Origin: an uncultured Anaerolineales bacterium
Lineage (GTDB): Bacteria > Chloroflexota > Anaerolineae > Anaerolineales > Villigracilaceae
Assembly (NCBI GenBank): GCA_903829085.1
Contig: CAIKOL010000256.1
Coordinates: 1 to 33,511, forward strand
DNA: 33,511 nt
Direction: 5' to 3'
The position numbers and the translations under genes were made by a program. Shown here piece by piece: positions 1 through 7,881 of this stretch. Below the pieces are notes generated by a model. The model was not told where the DNA came from. It searched no databases and saw only the letters and a list, made by a program, of their open reading frames with translations. Numbering within the stretch: the first letter of the stretch is position 1; each line of letters starts with the position of its first letter.

Positions 1-2
1 AC

Positions 3-467
3 CTGGGTTTACTTTACTCGGTCGAACAACAACATGAAGAGGCAGTCAATGCTTTTCAGATCGTTCTCCGGAAGAACCCGGATTATGTTCTGGCTCACAG
101 TGCCCTGGCAGGTGTCTATCACCGTATGGGGCTTGAAAACAAAGCCAACCACCATATTTCCACAGCGTTACCTAAAATGAATACTGAGAGCGCCTATAAC
201 CGGGCCTGTTTTTATGCAATTTGTGGGGACACAGAACTCGCTTTCGAGTTCCTCCGCCTTGCGCTTATGAATAAAGACACGACGATTGAATGGATAAAAT
301 CCGATCCCGACTTGGATCCGATAAGAACCGATCAACGCTATCAGGAATTGGTTTCCGGGACGGATCAATCTGCCCCAGAAACCGCAAAAGAAAATTACTT
401 TTCATCTGATGTGGAGAGTATGCATAATCGGCTGCTCCCAATATTGAACAATTCCCTGGCGAGGTGA
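3..467 (+). CDS. TPR-repeat protein, C-terminal part (5' end outside window)
   Basis: The reading frame is open from the first bases of the window, upstream of the ATG in the ORF track, so this is the tail of a longer protein. The visible residues form tetratricopeptide-like helix pairs, for example a segment beginning LGLLYSVEQQHEEAVNAF followed by AHSALAGVYHRMGLENKA. A further helical region (YNRACFYAICGDTELAFEFL) has the look of another TPR unit. TPR arrays usually mediate protein-protein contacts; no catalytic motif is visible. The stop codon overlaps the GAGGTG ribosome site of the next gene, so the two are probably translated from one message. The N-terminal domain and hence the true role cannot be judged from here. 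Confidence 0.75.
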   Translation: MGLLYSVEQQHEEAVNAFQIVLRKNPDYVLAHSALAGVYHRMGLENKANHHISTALPKMNTESAYNRACFYAICGDTELAFEFLRLALMNKDTTIEWIKSDPDLDPIRTDQRYQELVSGTDQSAPETAKENYFSSDVESMHNRLLPILNNSLAR

Positions 468-472
468 ACAAA

Positions 473-1816
473 ATGTCCATTACCATATTCCTCAATGTTT
501 TAATCGGTCTTTTCCTTACATGGTCATTGCTAAGCCTGGCATCCATGCAAATTCAAGAATGGATCGCTGCCAGGCTAAAATGGCGTTCCCGAATGCTGGA
601 GAAAACGCTTGGAAAAATGCTGACTGATTTCACACTTGTGGACCAATTCTATAACCACCCATTGATCCGCAGCCTCTATACCGGGAAGAATAACTCGGAC
701 AAACCTTCGTATATACCGGTCAGTCAATTTTCCAAGGTCATGATTGATCTCCTTTCAACCAACGGGACGGAATCCTCCCTTATCCAGCAGCAGCTTTACA
801 GACTCTATAGCGAAACCCAGAGACTGCCTAAAAAGAACCGCAGCGATGCACGCGGACGAATTAGCTTGATGCTGGGAATGATCCGTAAAGCGTTGGTATC
901 TGAAACTGGAGAAGAGGCTTGCGCTGAAATCATGGATACTGTAAAAAACGATCTTTTAACCATGGGGCAGGATATTCCACGGTTTCAAGGCGCTGTGGAT
1001 GCCTTTTTCCATACCATTAGAATCCAGAAGCAGCAAATTAATGACGCGCTGGTTAAATTATCCCTAAAGGCAAATGCTTCCGAAGATGAGACAGCCAACA
1101 AAATCCGGGCTGGTGTTACTGCGCTGAGTATCACCCACCCCCAGTTAAAACAGACTTTGTATGCCATTCTAAATGGTATGCCTCCATCCGTAACCCAAAA
1201 AGAAAGCGAAATGGAGTTGGTTCGAACCAACATCGAGGATTGGTTCAATAACTCCATGAATCGGTTGACTGGTTGGTACAAACGCCGCTGTCTCATTACA
1301 ACTTTGTTCCTGGGAATATTATTGGCAGTCACCGTGAATGTAGACTCGATCAACCTCGTCGGTCGTTTGTGGAGAGAACCAGATTTGCGCATAGCAATCC
1401 TGAACAATATCGAGTCCATTCTTACACAAAATAATACGACGACATTGGATGTGGGACAAATATCTAATATCGAGCAACAATTCACAGATATCAGCCTTCC
1501 GGTAGGCTGGTTGGGATCCCCTGTTTCGCTTAAAAGTGACCAGGGAACAAACCTGTCAGGTGCATGCAGCCTTTTTCCTCAACAGGAAAATGAAATCTAC
1601 GGTTTATTTATTTCGGGCGAATGTTATCCAATCATTAACTCCCCCCAGGTGACTGACCTGACTGGTTGGCTCATAAAACTTGCCGGGATATTTATTTCCG
1701 GGATCGCTGCCAGCCCTGGAGCGTCCTTCTGGTTTGATATGCTCAAGAAGATCATTAACGTGCGCCTTACAGGCATCAAGCCATCGGAGTTAAGTCCCAG
1801 TGCAACAAGCGGGTAA
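473..1816 (+). CDS. Conserved hypothetical membrane protein (three predicted TM helices)
   Basis: The ORF track starts at GTG 464, but GAGGTG (461-466) is a good Shine-Dalgarno six bases before ATG 473, so 473 is the likelier start (447 residues). A hydrophobic helix lies at the extreme N-terminus (FLNVLIGLFLTWSLLSL). A second is near residue 270 (ITTLFLGILLAVTVNVDSI) and a third near the C-terminus (WLIKLAGIFISGIAA), followed by ASFWFDMLKKIINVR. The sequence resembles a widespread uncharacterised bacterial family that I recall with an N-terminal helix, a long polar middle, the NVDs-x-R-x-LW segment and a C-terminal FWFDxLxxxxNxR motif. No biochemical function is known to me. It follows the TPR gene directly and precedes a lysozyme gene, so a cell-envelope role is possible but unproven. 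Confidence 0.7.
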   Translation: MSITIFLNVLIGLFLTWSLLSLASMQIQEWIAARLKWRSRMLEKTLGKMLTDFTLVDQFYNHPLIRSLYTGKNNSDKPSYIPVSQFSKVMIDLLSTNGTESSLIQQQLYRLYSETQRLPKKNRSDARGRISLMLGMIRKALVSETGEEACAEIMDTVKNDLLTMGQDIPRFQGAVDAFFHTIRIQKQQINDALVKLSLKANASEDETANKIRAGVTALSITHPQLKQTLYAILNGMPPSVTQKESEMELVRTNIEDWFNNSMNRLTGWYKRRCLITTLFLGILLAVTVNVDSINLVGRLWREPDLRIAILNNIESILTQNNTTTLDVGQISNIEQQFTDISLPVGWLGSPVSLKSDQGTNLSGACSLFPQQENEIYGLFISGECYPIINSPQVTDLTGWLIKLAGIFISGIAASPGASFWFDMLKKIINVRLTGIKPSELSPSATSG

Positions 1817-1878
1817 TACCAGCAAACCCGGAGATAGAAACCAGGCAGCAAGAACCCGCGGTTTTTACAAAGATGGGG

Positions 1879-1923
1879 TTTGGAGGGTTGGTGAGTGGCT
1901 TTTCCACATACCAACCTTCCAAA
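1879..1923 (+). terminator. Strong hairpin, possible terminator of the upstream gene
   Basis: Arms TTTGGAGGGTTGGT and ACCAACCTTCCAAA pair over 14 bp with one G.T pair. The loop contains a smaller GTGG/CCAC stem. It lies 63 bp after the stop of the membrane-protein gene and is followed, after GAGCCTC, by a short T run (TTTT). That fits a weak intrinsic terminator, but the T run is not immediate. Confidence 0.45.
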
Positions 1924-2117
1924 GAGCCTCTTTTAGTCGAGGTGGCTATCACGAAAAGGATCCTCCCGGTGTTCTTTCGGGATATCCTACCTGTAAAAGT
2001 ATCATTGAGAAACGAGGCTCCGAAATCACGCCCTGGGACGGTGGACACCAGGCGCGCACAACCTGTTTCCTCTACTTTTTAATAGCTGACCAGAAGCCGG
2101 AATGCTATGAACAGGTA

Positions 2118-2126
2118 TGCTATAAT
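2118..2126 (+). promoter_or_regulatory. Extended -10 promoter for the GH25 gene
   Basis: TGCTATAAT is a perfect extended -10 (TGnTATAAT), about 80 bp before the lysozyme start. No convincing -35 hexamer is seen at 16-18 bp, which is common for extended -10 promoters. Confidence 0.5.
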
Positions 2127-2204
2127 TATTAACTGGAAACCTGTCTATCATAATGGAGTCCCAGTAACTTTCTGTTTTCCTGGAAATTTGATTTAGGAGG
2201 AAAA

Positions 2205-3233
2205 ATGTCTGCAACCATTATTACTGATCGGGTATTGGTCACTGACCACAGTCATTGGGAGGTGATGCTCAAGCCTCAGGAACTCATTGATGGTGGCGTG
2301 ACGGATGTAGTTCTTAAAGCCGGGTCAGGTATGCAGATTGACTCAAGCTTCCAGAAGAATGGGGAGAATGTAGCTAAATTTTCCAAGTACCTGCGTCTGC
2401 ATGCCTATTGGTGGGATGATCCCATCGTCAGTGCGAATAACCAGGTAGAATTTGCAGGCCAGACATTGAAGAAAAGTGGCTTGCCTGTGCTCTCCCTCTG
2501 GGGGGATTTGGAACAATGGTGGTCTGATTGGAATAAATGGACGGAAGCCAGATTAGGCAGGCTGAACTGGAGCGCAGTACCTGTTTTTAAACCCGCACCG
2601 CTGGATAGCCATTGCAAGGCATTTGCTGAAGCTCTGGCTAAAATATGGCCAGTAACCGGATTATATACAGGGCGTGGGTATATTACAACCTATGCCCCCA
2701 CCATGAAAACCTGGCTCGGAAATTATAAGATCTGGATCGCGGCATACGCAAAACAGCCCAGCGTTGCAACCAAGATGACCTGGAAGGATTTAAAGGATAA
2801 GTGGCTTCCAGATTACGATCCGATCTTCGCGGATACCGGGATTGTGAAGGGGAATATTGTTGGGCATCAATTTACTGGTGACAAATGTTTGTTACCAGGC
2901 GGTTATCAGGATATCCTGGGTTTGACCCGCATCGCGATGGACGTAAGTGTTTTCCAACGCACCTTTATGGAACAGCTCGGAGAGGTTGGCTCTGGCGGAC
3001 CCATCAATCCCACTCCCGTGGACCCCAATCCGGTTCCTGTTCCTGTTGGCACACCGTACATCTTCCTGGGGGCGCACCTGTGGGTGCGGGATCAGCCAAA
3101 TGAATTGACCGCCAGGCTGATCGACAGTCTCACAAAAGACCAGCGGGTAAATGTGCTGGAGATCAAGGGCGACTGGGCACGGTTGGAGAAACCAGCCGGG
3201 TGGGTGCGTTTAAGCTGGCTTACCAAGCTGTAA
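2205..3233 (+). CDS. GH25-type lysozyme with C-terminal SH3 domain
   Basis: Predicted glycoside hydrolase family 25 muramidase, which cleaves the MurNAc-GlcNAc bond of peptidoglycan. The N-terminal ~250 residues follow the GH25 pattern: DHSHWE near residue 14, the catalytic D-x-E pair in LWGDLEQWW (D101 and E103), the strand-like IWIAAYAKQP, and HQFTGDKCLLPG with MDVSVFQ near the domain end. A Pro-rich linker (NPTPVDPNPVPVPVG) leads to a bacterial SH3-like domain (about 285-342) that usually binds cell-wall material. No classical signal peptide is visible, so export would need another route, or the enzyme acts after lysis. A strong ribosome site (AGGAGG) sits six bases before the ATG. The family assignment is fairly secure; activity is inferred. 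Confidence 0.8.
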   Translation: MSATIITDRVLVTDHSHWEVMLKPQELIDGGVTDVVLKAGSGMQIDSSFQKNGENVAKFSKYLRLHAYWWDDPIVSANNQVEFAGQTLKKSGLPVLSLWGDLEQWWSDWNKWTEARLGRLNWSAVPVFKPAPLDSHCKAFAEALAKIWPVTGLYTGRGYITTYAPTMKTWLGNYKIWIAAYAKQPSVATKMTWKDLKDKWLPDYDPIFADTGIVKGNIVGHQFTGDKCLLPGGYQDILGLTRIAMDVSVFQRTFMEQLGEVGSGGPINPTPVDPNPVPVPVGTPYIFLGAHLWVRDQPNELTARLIDSLTKDQRVNVLEIKGDWARLEKPAGWVRLSWLTKL

Positions 3234-3292
3234 CAACCGTAGGATGGGCAGGCGCAGCCTGAAAATTAGCGGCTGATAATCAGGTTTGTCTG

Positions 3293-3325
3293 AAAGTAGG
3301 GCAGGATGCGAACTTGCCCTACTTT
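3293..3325 (+). terminator. Hairpin downstream of the lysozyme gene
   Basis: A perfect 11-bp inverted repeat (AAAGTAGGGCA / TGCCCTACTTT) with an 11-base loop, 60 bp after the stop codon. The 3' tail is A/T-rich (ATATAATC) rather than pure T, and the A/T-flanked arms could work in both directions. Confidence 0.6.
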
Positions 3326-3348
3326 ATATAATCTAGACAACTGAGTAT

Positions 3349-3441
3349 CTATCCGAAAATTATTGAAGAATCGCGTTTTGAGTGTGTGCAGTGGAGCCGC
3401 ACACATTCAAAATGTGAACCCTCTACTGAATTTTCAGATAG
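3349..3441. repeat. Nested long inverted repeat (93 bp), origin unknown
   Basis: Outer arms CTATCCGAAAATT (3349-3361) and AATTTTCAGATAG (3429-3441) pair with one mismatch. Inside them, TTTTGAGTGTGTGC (3376-3389) and GCACACATTCAAAA (3399-3412) pair with one mismatch around a 9-base loop. CTGA occurs just outside each outer arm (3341-3344 and 3445-3448). It could be a decayed MITE, a structured leader of the next gene, or a regulatory palindrome; the sequence alone does not decide. Confidence 0.55.
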
Positions 3442-3476
3442 GTTCTGAATAGACGGCTTCTAAACCAGGAGTCAGT

Positions 3477-4964
3477 ATGAAATCTTCAGATATGAAAATG
3501 TCCCGACGAACCATGCCAATTGCGTTCATGGTTCTGGCAATCGGCCTGGCGTGCACATGCAATGGGTTTTCCGTGATCAGTACGCCAACAGGCTTCCCCT
3601 CCTTGCCCCCCACTCCACCTCCGACCGTGTTTGAGTTGCCAACTCCGGGGCAGATTGGGCTTAACCCCTCCGCGCCCTGGATGATTATCGGTTCCACCGA
3701 TGGTGTTTGGACTGCCAATCCCGATGGTACTGGTTTGCAGCAGGTAATTGCCGGGACTCACTGGCAGAGCGATTTCTCCAGGGCGATCCAGCCCAACGGG
3801 AACCTGGTGGTAGTACTGACCAGTGGAGCGGATCCTTATCACCAATTGGCGCTAAACCTGCTTTCGCTTCCGGATGGCAGCCTGCAGAAGATCACGGACC
3901 TGTCCAGTTCTCAAACCGAACCGGCTCCCGATGAAGGCCCCGGTTCAAATAACATGGAAGCCATGCGGGCGATCGCTGAACGTACCAGTTACAATTGGTC
4001 GCCGGACGGGACCAGGCTGGCCTTCATCGGGGCGATGGATGGGTCGAGTGCGGATGTATATCTCTATGACATTACCACAAGGGTGATTACACGCGTATCC
4101 ACGGATGCCGCCCAGGACTTTTCACCTTTCTGGTCACCGGATGGAAATCATTTACTCTTCCTTGGCGCAGATGGATTTGGGACCGGAGCCGGGATGGTCA
4201 TGAACGGTGTCTGGTCAGCGGATGGTGATGGTTCGAATGTTGCCTTGCTCTATCCGACTACGAGTGCGGGCGAGGTAATGGTTGGATGGCTGGACAATGC
4301 CACCGCAGTGCTGGAAACCTGGGATGTGGTCAACGGGCTGGCCCATTTACGCCTGTATGATATTACGACCGGGCAGGTCACCAGCCTGGTGGATGGCCCG
4401 GTTTCGGGTGCGGTTGCCGATGCCGGGAACCTGGTCCCCGCGACCGACCCGGGGGCATTGATGTTCGGGTCTGAGACAGGGCTTTTCCTCCTGCCTTCGA
4501 CTGATACAATACCGACCCAGCTTTCGGGCAGCCAGGTTGATTCTGTCCAATGGATCCGGGACAGTTCCATGTTCGAAGTGAGATTCACCGATGGCAGCCT
4601 GGCAACGTTTCAATCAGATGGCGGTAATCGCCAGGATGCTCCTGCCAGTTTATCCAGTGCGGGATATGGCACCATCAACGTGGCAATGTACGGGCTAATC
4701 TGGGCGTGGGTGGAAAGCGATGGGGACACCCCGGGTGCCTGGATCAACGGACCGGGCCTGGATATACCGCAGATTTTCACCGGACCTGCAACTGCACCAC
4801 TCTGGGATCCCCATAACAACCTGACCTTCTTTAGCGGGGGCAGTCTCTACCGGGTGACCTTTGACAGTTATTATACGGACCTGGCGCAAGTTGTAAATCT
4901 CTCCAGGGATGTCGTGGATGCCTCCTGGGTGGGAGCCAAAGGATTCGACATCTATGGTCGTTAG
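3477..4964 (+). CDS. Secreted TolB-like beta-propeller protein
   Basis: The N-terminus has a charged start and a hydrophobic segment ending IGLACTC, which could be a weak lipobox (Cys after Ala, but Gly rather than Leu at -3). It then has a Pro/Thr linker (PSLPPTPPPT). The body contains PD40/TolB-type propeller repeats: YNWSPDGTRLAFIGA, ADVYLYDITTRVITRVS, PFWSPDGNHLLFLGA and LRLYDITTGQVTSLV. Such propellers act as binding scaffolds outside the membrane; no active site is evident. AGGAGT lies seven bases before the ATG. The next gene follows after 85 bp with no clear terminator, so the two may be co-transcribed. Exact role unknown. Confidence 0.7.
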   Translation: MKSSDMKMSRRTMPIAFMVLAIGLACTCNGFSVISTPTGFPSLPPTPPPTVFELPTPGQIGLNPSAPWMIIGSTDGVWTANPDGTGLQQVIAGTHWQSDFSRAIQPNGNLVVVLTSGADPYHQLALNLLSLPDGSLQKITDLSSSQTEPAPDEGPGSNNMEAMRAIAERTSYNWSPDGTRLAFIGAMDGSSADVYLYDITTRVITRVSTDAAQDFSPFWSPDGNHLLFLGADGFGTGAGMVMNGVWSADGDGSNVALLYPTTSAGEVMVGWLDNATAVLETWDVVNGLAHLRLYDITTGQVTSLVDGPVSGAVADAGNLVPATDPGALMFGSETGLFLLPSTDTIPTQLSGSQVDSVQWIRDSSMFEVRFTDGSLATFQSDGGNRQDAPASLSSAGYGTINVAMYGLIWAWVESDGDTPGAWINGPGLDIPQIFTGPATAPLWDPHNNLTFFSGGSLYRVTFDSYYTDLAQVVNLSRDVVDASWVGAKGFDIYGR

Positions 4965-5049
4965 GTAATCCATTAGGAGACGGAAAATTATTGGATCGCA
5001 ACCGCGACTACCGCCAACCGTATTTGAAAAAACCAAGGAGGTTTCGCAA

Positions 5050-5481
5050 ATGGAAAAGAAGGATACACTAACCAAAATACTGGCAGTTTTTGGAACAGTG
5101 CTGGCGTGGTTTCCAATTCTGGCGCCAGTTGTGATCTCTGTTGTTGCATTAATGGCAGATCATCGTTTCCGGTTCGATTATTTGATGCCGGCTGAATTTT
5201 TCCCAGTAGCTTTGCTCGGTGGAGGGCTGCTGTTGTGGTCGGCCTTGCGGAGGCGTTCGCGGCAGAAACTTATCGTCTGGGGATTGGTCTGCGCCGTCGG
5301 GCTGTTGGGTGCCAGCCAGGGGTTGGCTGTTGTGACCGGGCTGGCATCGGGCGCCACCACGCCAAACGGCTGGTGGTGGGCATTGGCACTGGTGGCGATC
5401 GCTGGATATGCCCTGGCGTTGGTGGTCGTCGGTGTGGGTGGTGTATTATTGCTAGGCGACCTGTTCAAACGCTCCCGTTAA
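5050..5481 (+). CDS. Small four-helix membrane protein, unknown function
   Basis: This 143-residue protein is almost entirely hydrophobic. Predicted helices lie at about 9-34 (LAVFGTVLAWFPILAPVVIS), 47-65, 72-97 (LIVWGLVCAVGLLGASQGLA) and 106-136. Short basic loops (RRRSRQK and the C-terminal KRSR) suggest which loops are cytoplasmic. AAGGAGG precedes the ATG at good spacing. I do not recognise the family and see no catalytic residues. It follows the propeller protein in the same direction, which is the only functional hint. Confidence 0.65.
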   Translation: MEKKDTLTKILAVFGTVLAWFPILAPVVISVVALMADHRFRFDYLMPAEFFPVALLGGGLLLWSALRRRSRQKLIVWGLVCAVGLLGASQGLAVVTGLASGATTPNGWWWALALVAIAGYALALVVVGVGGVLLLGDLFKRSR

Positions 5482-5514
5482 CCTGCACCGAGATCATGTC
5501 TGGATGAAGAGGGG

Positions 5515-5532
5515 GGTTCGGATTTCCGAACC
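5515..5532 (+). terminator. Short GC-rich hairpin after the membrane-protein gene
   Basis: GGTTCGG and CCGAACC form a 7-bp stem around ATTT, 33 bp after the stop codon. The T tract is poor, so termination is only plausible. Confidence 0.4.
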
Positions 5533-5548
5533 AGTTTCACCTGCCTGC

Positions 5549-5577
5549 TTGACTCCAGGCAAGCAGAACTGTATGAT
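5549..5577 (+). promoter_or_regulatory. Sigma-70-type promoter placing +1 at the AMMECR1 start codon
   Basis: TTGACT, a 17-bp spacer and TATGAT, with six bases between the -10 hexamer and ATG 5584. Transcription would start at or next to the A of the ATG, giving a leaderless message. An inverted repeat CTGCTTG/CAAGCAG (5545-5551, 5560-5566) overlaps the -35 and could be an operator. Confidence 0.6.
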
Positions 5578-5583
5578 AATGAC

Positions 5584-6153
5584 ATGGGCGAACATTTGAC
5601 TCTTGAAGAAAAACAAACTTTGCTCCGGTTGGCGCGACAGGCTCTCGAAACCGGAGTGCGCGGAAAACCATTTCCGCCTCTTGATGAAGCCTGCCTGACT
5701 CCGGTCCTGCGCGCGCAGGGCGCCTCGTTTGTCACCTTGACCGTGCATGGCGACCTGCGTTGTTGCATCGGCGCTCTTGAACCGTACCAATCCCTGGTTG
5801 AAGATGTGCGCGAACACGCCGTGGCCGCCGCACTGGAGGATTATCGCTTCCCGACTGTGCGGGAAAGCGAACTGGCGGGTATCGAGATCGAAGTCTCGCG
5901 GCTGACGGTACCATCGCCGTTGGAATACGGGGATGCTGAGGATTTGCTTGCCAGGCTGCGCCCTGGGTTGGATGGAGTGATCCTGCGGGATGGCTTCCGG
6001 CGGGCAACTTTCCTGCCGCAGGTGTGGGAGAAAATCCCCGACCCGGCAGAATTCCTGGCAAACCTGTGTCATAAAATGGGTGCCGCCCCCGACACCTGGA
6101 GACGCAAGCACCTGGTGGTGCTGGTTTACCAGGTGGAAGAATTCCATGAATAG
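5584..6153 (+). CDS. AMMECR1-domain protein (AmmeMemoRadiSam system protein A-like)
   Basis: The 189 residues match the AMMECR1 fold. An N-terminal helix (LTLEEKQTLLRLARQAL) is followed by the hallmark loop GDLRCCIGALEP (family consensus LRGCIG, here with Cys in place of Gly). Then come the ELAGIEIEVSRL strand, GLDGVILRDGFRRATFLPQVWE and a C-terminal VLVYQVEEF strand. In bacteria the domain is often found with Memo-like and radical SAM proteins; neither is in this window. Its chemistry is not established. No Shine-Dalgarno is visible, but a promoter is positioned to begin the message at the ATG. The gene converges on thyX across a GC-rich terminator. Confidence 0.85.
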   Translation: MGEHLTLEEKQTLLRLARQALETGVRGKPFPPLDEACLTPVLRAQGASFVTLTVHGDLRCCIGALEPYQSLVEDVREHAVAAALEDYRFPTVRESELAGIEIEVSRLTVPSPLEYGDAEDLLARLRPGLDGVILRDGFRRATFLPQVWEKIPDPAEFLANLCHKMGAAPDTWRRKHLVVLVYQVEEFHE

Positions 6154-6160
6154 AAACCTT

Positions 6161-6183
6161 CGCCCCGGTGATGAGCCGGGGCG
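6161..6183. terminator. Bidirectional terminator between convergent genes
   Basis: A perfect 8-bp GC stem CGCCCCGG/CCGGGGCG with a 7-base loop lies between the AMMECR1 stop (6153) and the thyX stop (6189). It can serve both strands, though T runs are short. Confidence 0.6.
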
Positions 6184-6188
6184 GTCTA

Positions 6189-7634
6189 TTACAGGTTTTC
6201 CTTTTCAATTCCCTGCCAGGTTTCTGCTGGCAGGCGCATGTACTTTGCCAGCAAGGGATGGACACAGCGGATCTCCTCCGCTACCCGTTGCGCCACGCGA
6301 CGCATCGAGAAGTGAGCATTCGGGGCTGAACGCAACTGGCAGAAGGCGAATGCTTCCCTCAGGTTCATCGTGAAGAGCACACGTCGGTTGAACCCGTTGG
6401 GGACAACATAACTGGCGACGTGTCGATTCCACTCTGACAATTCTTCGTATGCCTCCTCTGCGGCTCTCATGGCAGAGGAGTAAGGAGCTTCGAACCCGGC
6501 CTCCACAACCTGGCGTGGGAGCGCATATCCCAGCCGAGTGGTCAGCGCTTGCGGCGTCTGTGTCATCATGCGATGGCGTTTGAACTCTGCATATCCGCCC
6601 TGGTCCAGGATAAGATCGAATGTGTATGTGGCGTATTCCAGTTCGCGTAAGGGTGTGTCGTACTCGCCCAGACCTGCAAGCAGGGATTCCGCCAGTTTAA
6701 CACGTTCTGGCTCGGGGGCGCAACGCACCGTCTCCAGCGCCTCGGCAAAAGACATTCTGCCAAACCGGTACAGTGCTGCCGCCAGTACTTTCGTTTCGCC
6801 TTCAGGGTCGAAATCGACCATTGTGCACCAATCCTGGGAATCCACCAGGGAACCCGCAGGGTCTATAGAGATTTCCATTTTATTTTCTTCGTGATCTGTG
6901 TGGCTTCTGTTGTAAAAGTCTGCCCCTGTTTCAACCAGGTAAGGCACTGCCTCGGCATACTTAACCAGTGTCGGTGTTTCGGTCTTCGCGGCCAGTTTTA
7001 TTTCCTCGCCGATTTCCCTCACCTCTGCCAGAGGATGTGAAAGCATTTTACAGATGGCATGTTCCAGCGTACGTGCGTTGGCAGTCAACCCCAGGTTGGC
7101 GAGGGAGGCCGCCGGCAGCAGGAACCGGCACGAATCGACATACTGTGAGCGGATTCGACGTTCATATGCCTCGTGGGCCTCATTTCCGTGAGGTGGATTT
7201 CGAGATGCCACTAATGTGCGCACAGGCGCGAGCGATTGTGCATAGGTGTCAAAGAGCAATTTGCAGCTCTGTAAAAACACTTCGCGCAAGGGGATACCAT
7301 CCAACTCGGGTGGGACGAAAAAGCTGCCAGCATCCCACTTTTGGTAGCGGGTCGATTTTTCAGTATAGGAAGCCAGCCGGTTGGACTCGATGCATTCCAC
7401 TGCCAGGCGGGACACGTTTTCAATGGCAATGTGCAGTACGGCATGTTCAGCAACCGAGGCGTGCCCATAGCCTACCACCCAATGCTCATGGAATTTTGCG
7501 CTGGTTTCATCGGTCAATTGGGCGGCAATCTCGTGGAAAGTCTCGGGCGAACGGGATGTCTTGGCGAATGCAACCGCGATGGTTTCGGGAGAGAGTTCCC
7601 TGGGTGAAAGCAGATAAATCTGGCGTTTTGACAT
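6189..7634 (-). CDS. thyX: Tandem-domain flavin-dependent thymidylate synthase (ThyX family)
   Basis: ThyX makes dTMP from dUMP using methylene-tetrahydrofolate and FAD. Classical ThyX has ~220-250 residues; this protein has 481 and contains two ThyX-like halves. Half 1 (about 1-245) has HASVAEHAVLHIAIENVSR and SNRLASYTEKSTRY, which aligns to RHRxxSxNExSxRY but lacks the RHR. Half 2 (about 275-475) keeps RHR (353-355) but reads RHRMMTQTPQALTTR after it, losing the Ser/SxRY part. It also carries the C-terminal NLREAFAFCQLR helix. The start at 7634 is preferred over 7697 because a good promoter (7642-7670) lies inside the longer reading. Double ThyX proteins of this size are known in several bacterial lineages; whether this one is the active synthase is unproven. 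Confidence 0.8.
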   Translation of the reverse strand: MSKRQIYLLSPRELSPETIAVAFAKTSRSPETFHEIAAQLTDETSAKFHEHWVVGYGHASVAEHAVLHIAIENVSRLAVECIESNRLASYTEKSTRYQKWDAGSFFVPPELDGIPLREVFLQSCKLLFDTYAQSLAPVRTLVASRNPPHGNEAHEAYERRIRSQYVDSCRFLLPAASLANLGLTANARTLEHAICKMLSHPLAEVREIGEEIKLAAKTETPTLVKYAEAVPYLVETGADFYNRSHTDHEENKMEISIDPAGSLVDSQDWCTMVDFDPEGETKVLAAALYRFGRMSFAEALETVRCAPEPERVKLAESLLAGLGEYDTPLRELEYATYTFDLILDQGGYAEFKRHRMMTQTPQALTTRLGYALPRQVVEAGFEAPYSSAMRAAEEAYEELSEWNRHVASYVVPNGFNRRVLFTMNLREAFAFCQLRSAPNAHFSMRRVAQRVAEEIRCVHPLLAKYMRLPAETWQGIEKENL

Positions 7635-7641
7635 GCTTTGT

Positions 7642-7670
7642 AATATAGACGAAAACGTATAACAAGTCAA
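7642..7670 (-). promoter_or_regulatory. thyX promoter, leaderless arrangement
   Basis: On the - strand TTGACT, 17 bp, TATATT. The -10 ends seven bases before ATG 7634 and no Shine-Dalgarno is present, so the message probably begins at or within a base or two of the start codon. Confidence 0.65.
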
Positions 7671-7784
7671 CTCCAGCCCATACCGCAAAATGCTCATCCG
7701 TCCTTTACTTCACCAAGCTTATCCCCAAACAAGCCTGTGTGATAGCAGTCAAATTTCATAGTAGAATCAAATCCTATCAATATG

Positions 7785-7827
7785 GTGGGGTGGGTGAGCG
7801 CGGCTACGCCGGACCCAGCCACCCCAC
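7785..7827. repeat. GC-rich nested hairpin upstream of the metalloprotease gene
   Basis: GTGGGGTGG (7785-7793) pairs perfectly with CCACCCCAC (7819-7827). The loop holds a second small stem CGGC/GCCG. It lies 55 bp before the protease ATG, in the probable 5' leader. No T run follows it, so regulation or a repetitive palindrome is likelier than termination. Confidence 0.5.
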
Positions 7828-7881
7828 TCCCAGGTTTATTGAAAAGTTCCGTGGAATTTTGCAATCCAGGTAAAGGAATAA

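Larger units (their letters stand above)
1817..2204. other. 388-bp intergenic region, no supported gene
   Basis: The two ORFs listed here (1800-2132, 1873-2082) have no ribosome site and read as low-information sequence, so I do not call them. The region holds one strong hairpin (1879-1923) and an extended -10 promoter (2118-2126) for the lysozyme gene. Nothing else was recognised. Confidence 0.5.

Noticed and set aside
1800-2132. 110-residue ORF after the membrane-protein gene
   Set aside because: No ribosome site, composition unlike neighbouring proteins, and it spans a strong hairpin and a promoter.
5494-6265. Minus-strand ORFs of 217 and 177 residues
   Set aside because: They are antisense to the AMMECR1 gene, whose motifs clearly define the coding strand.
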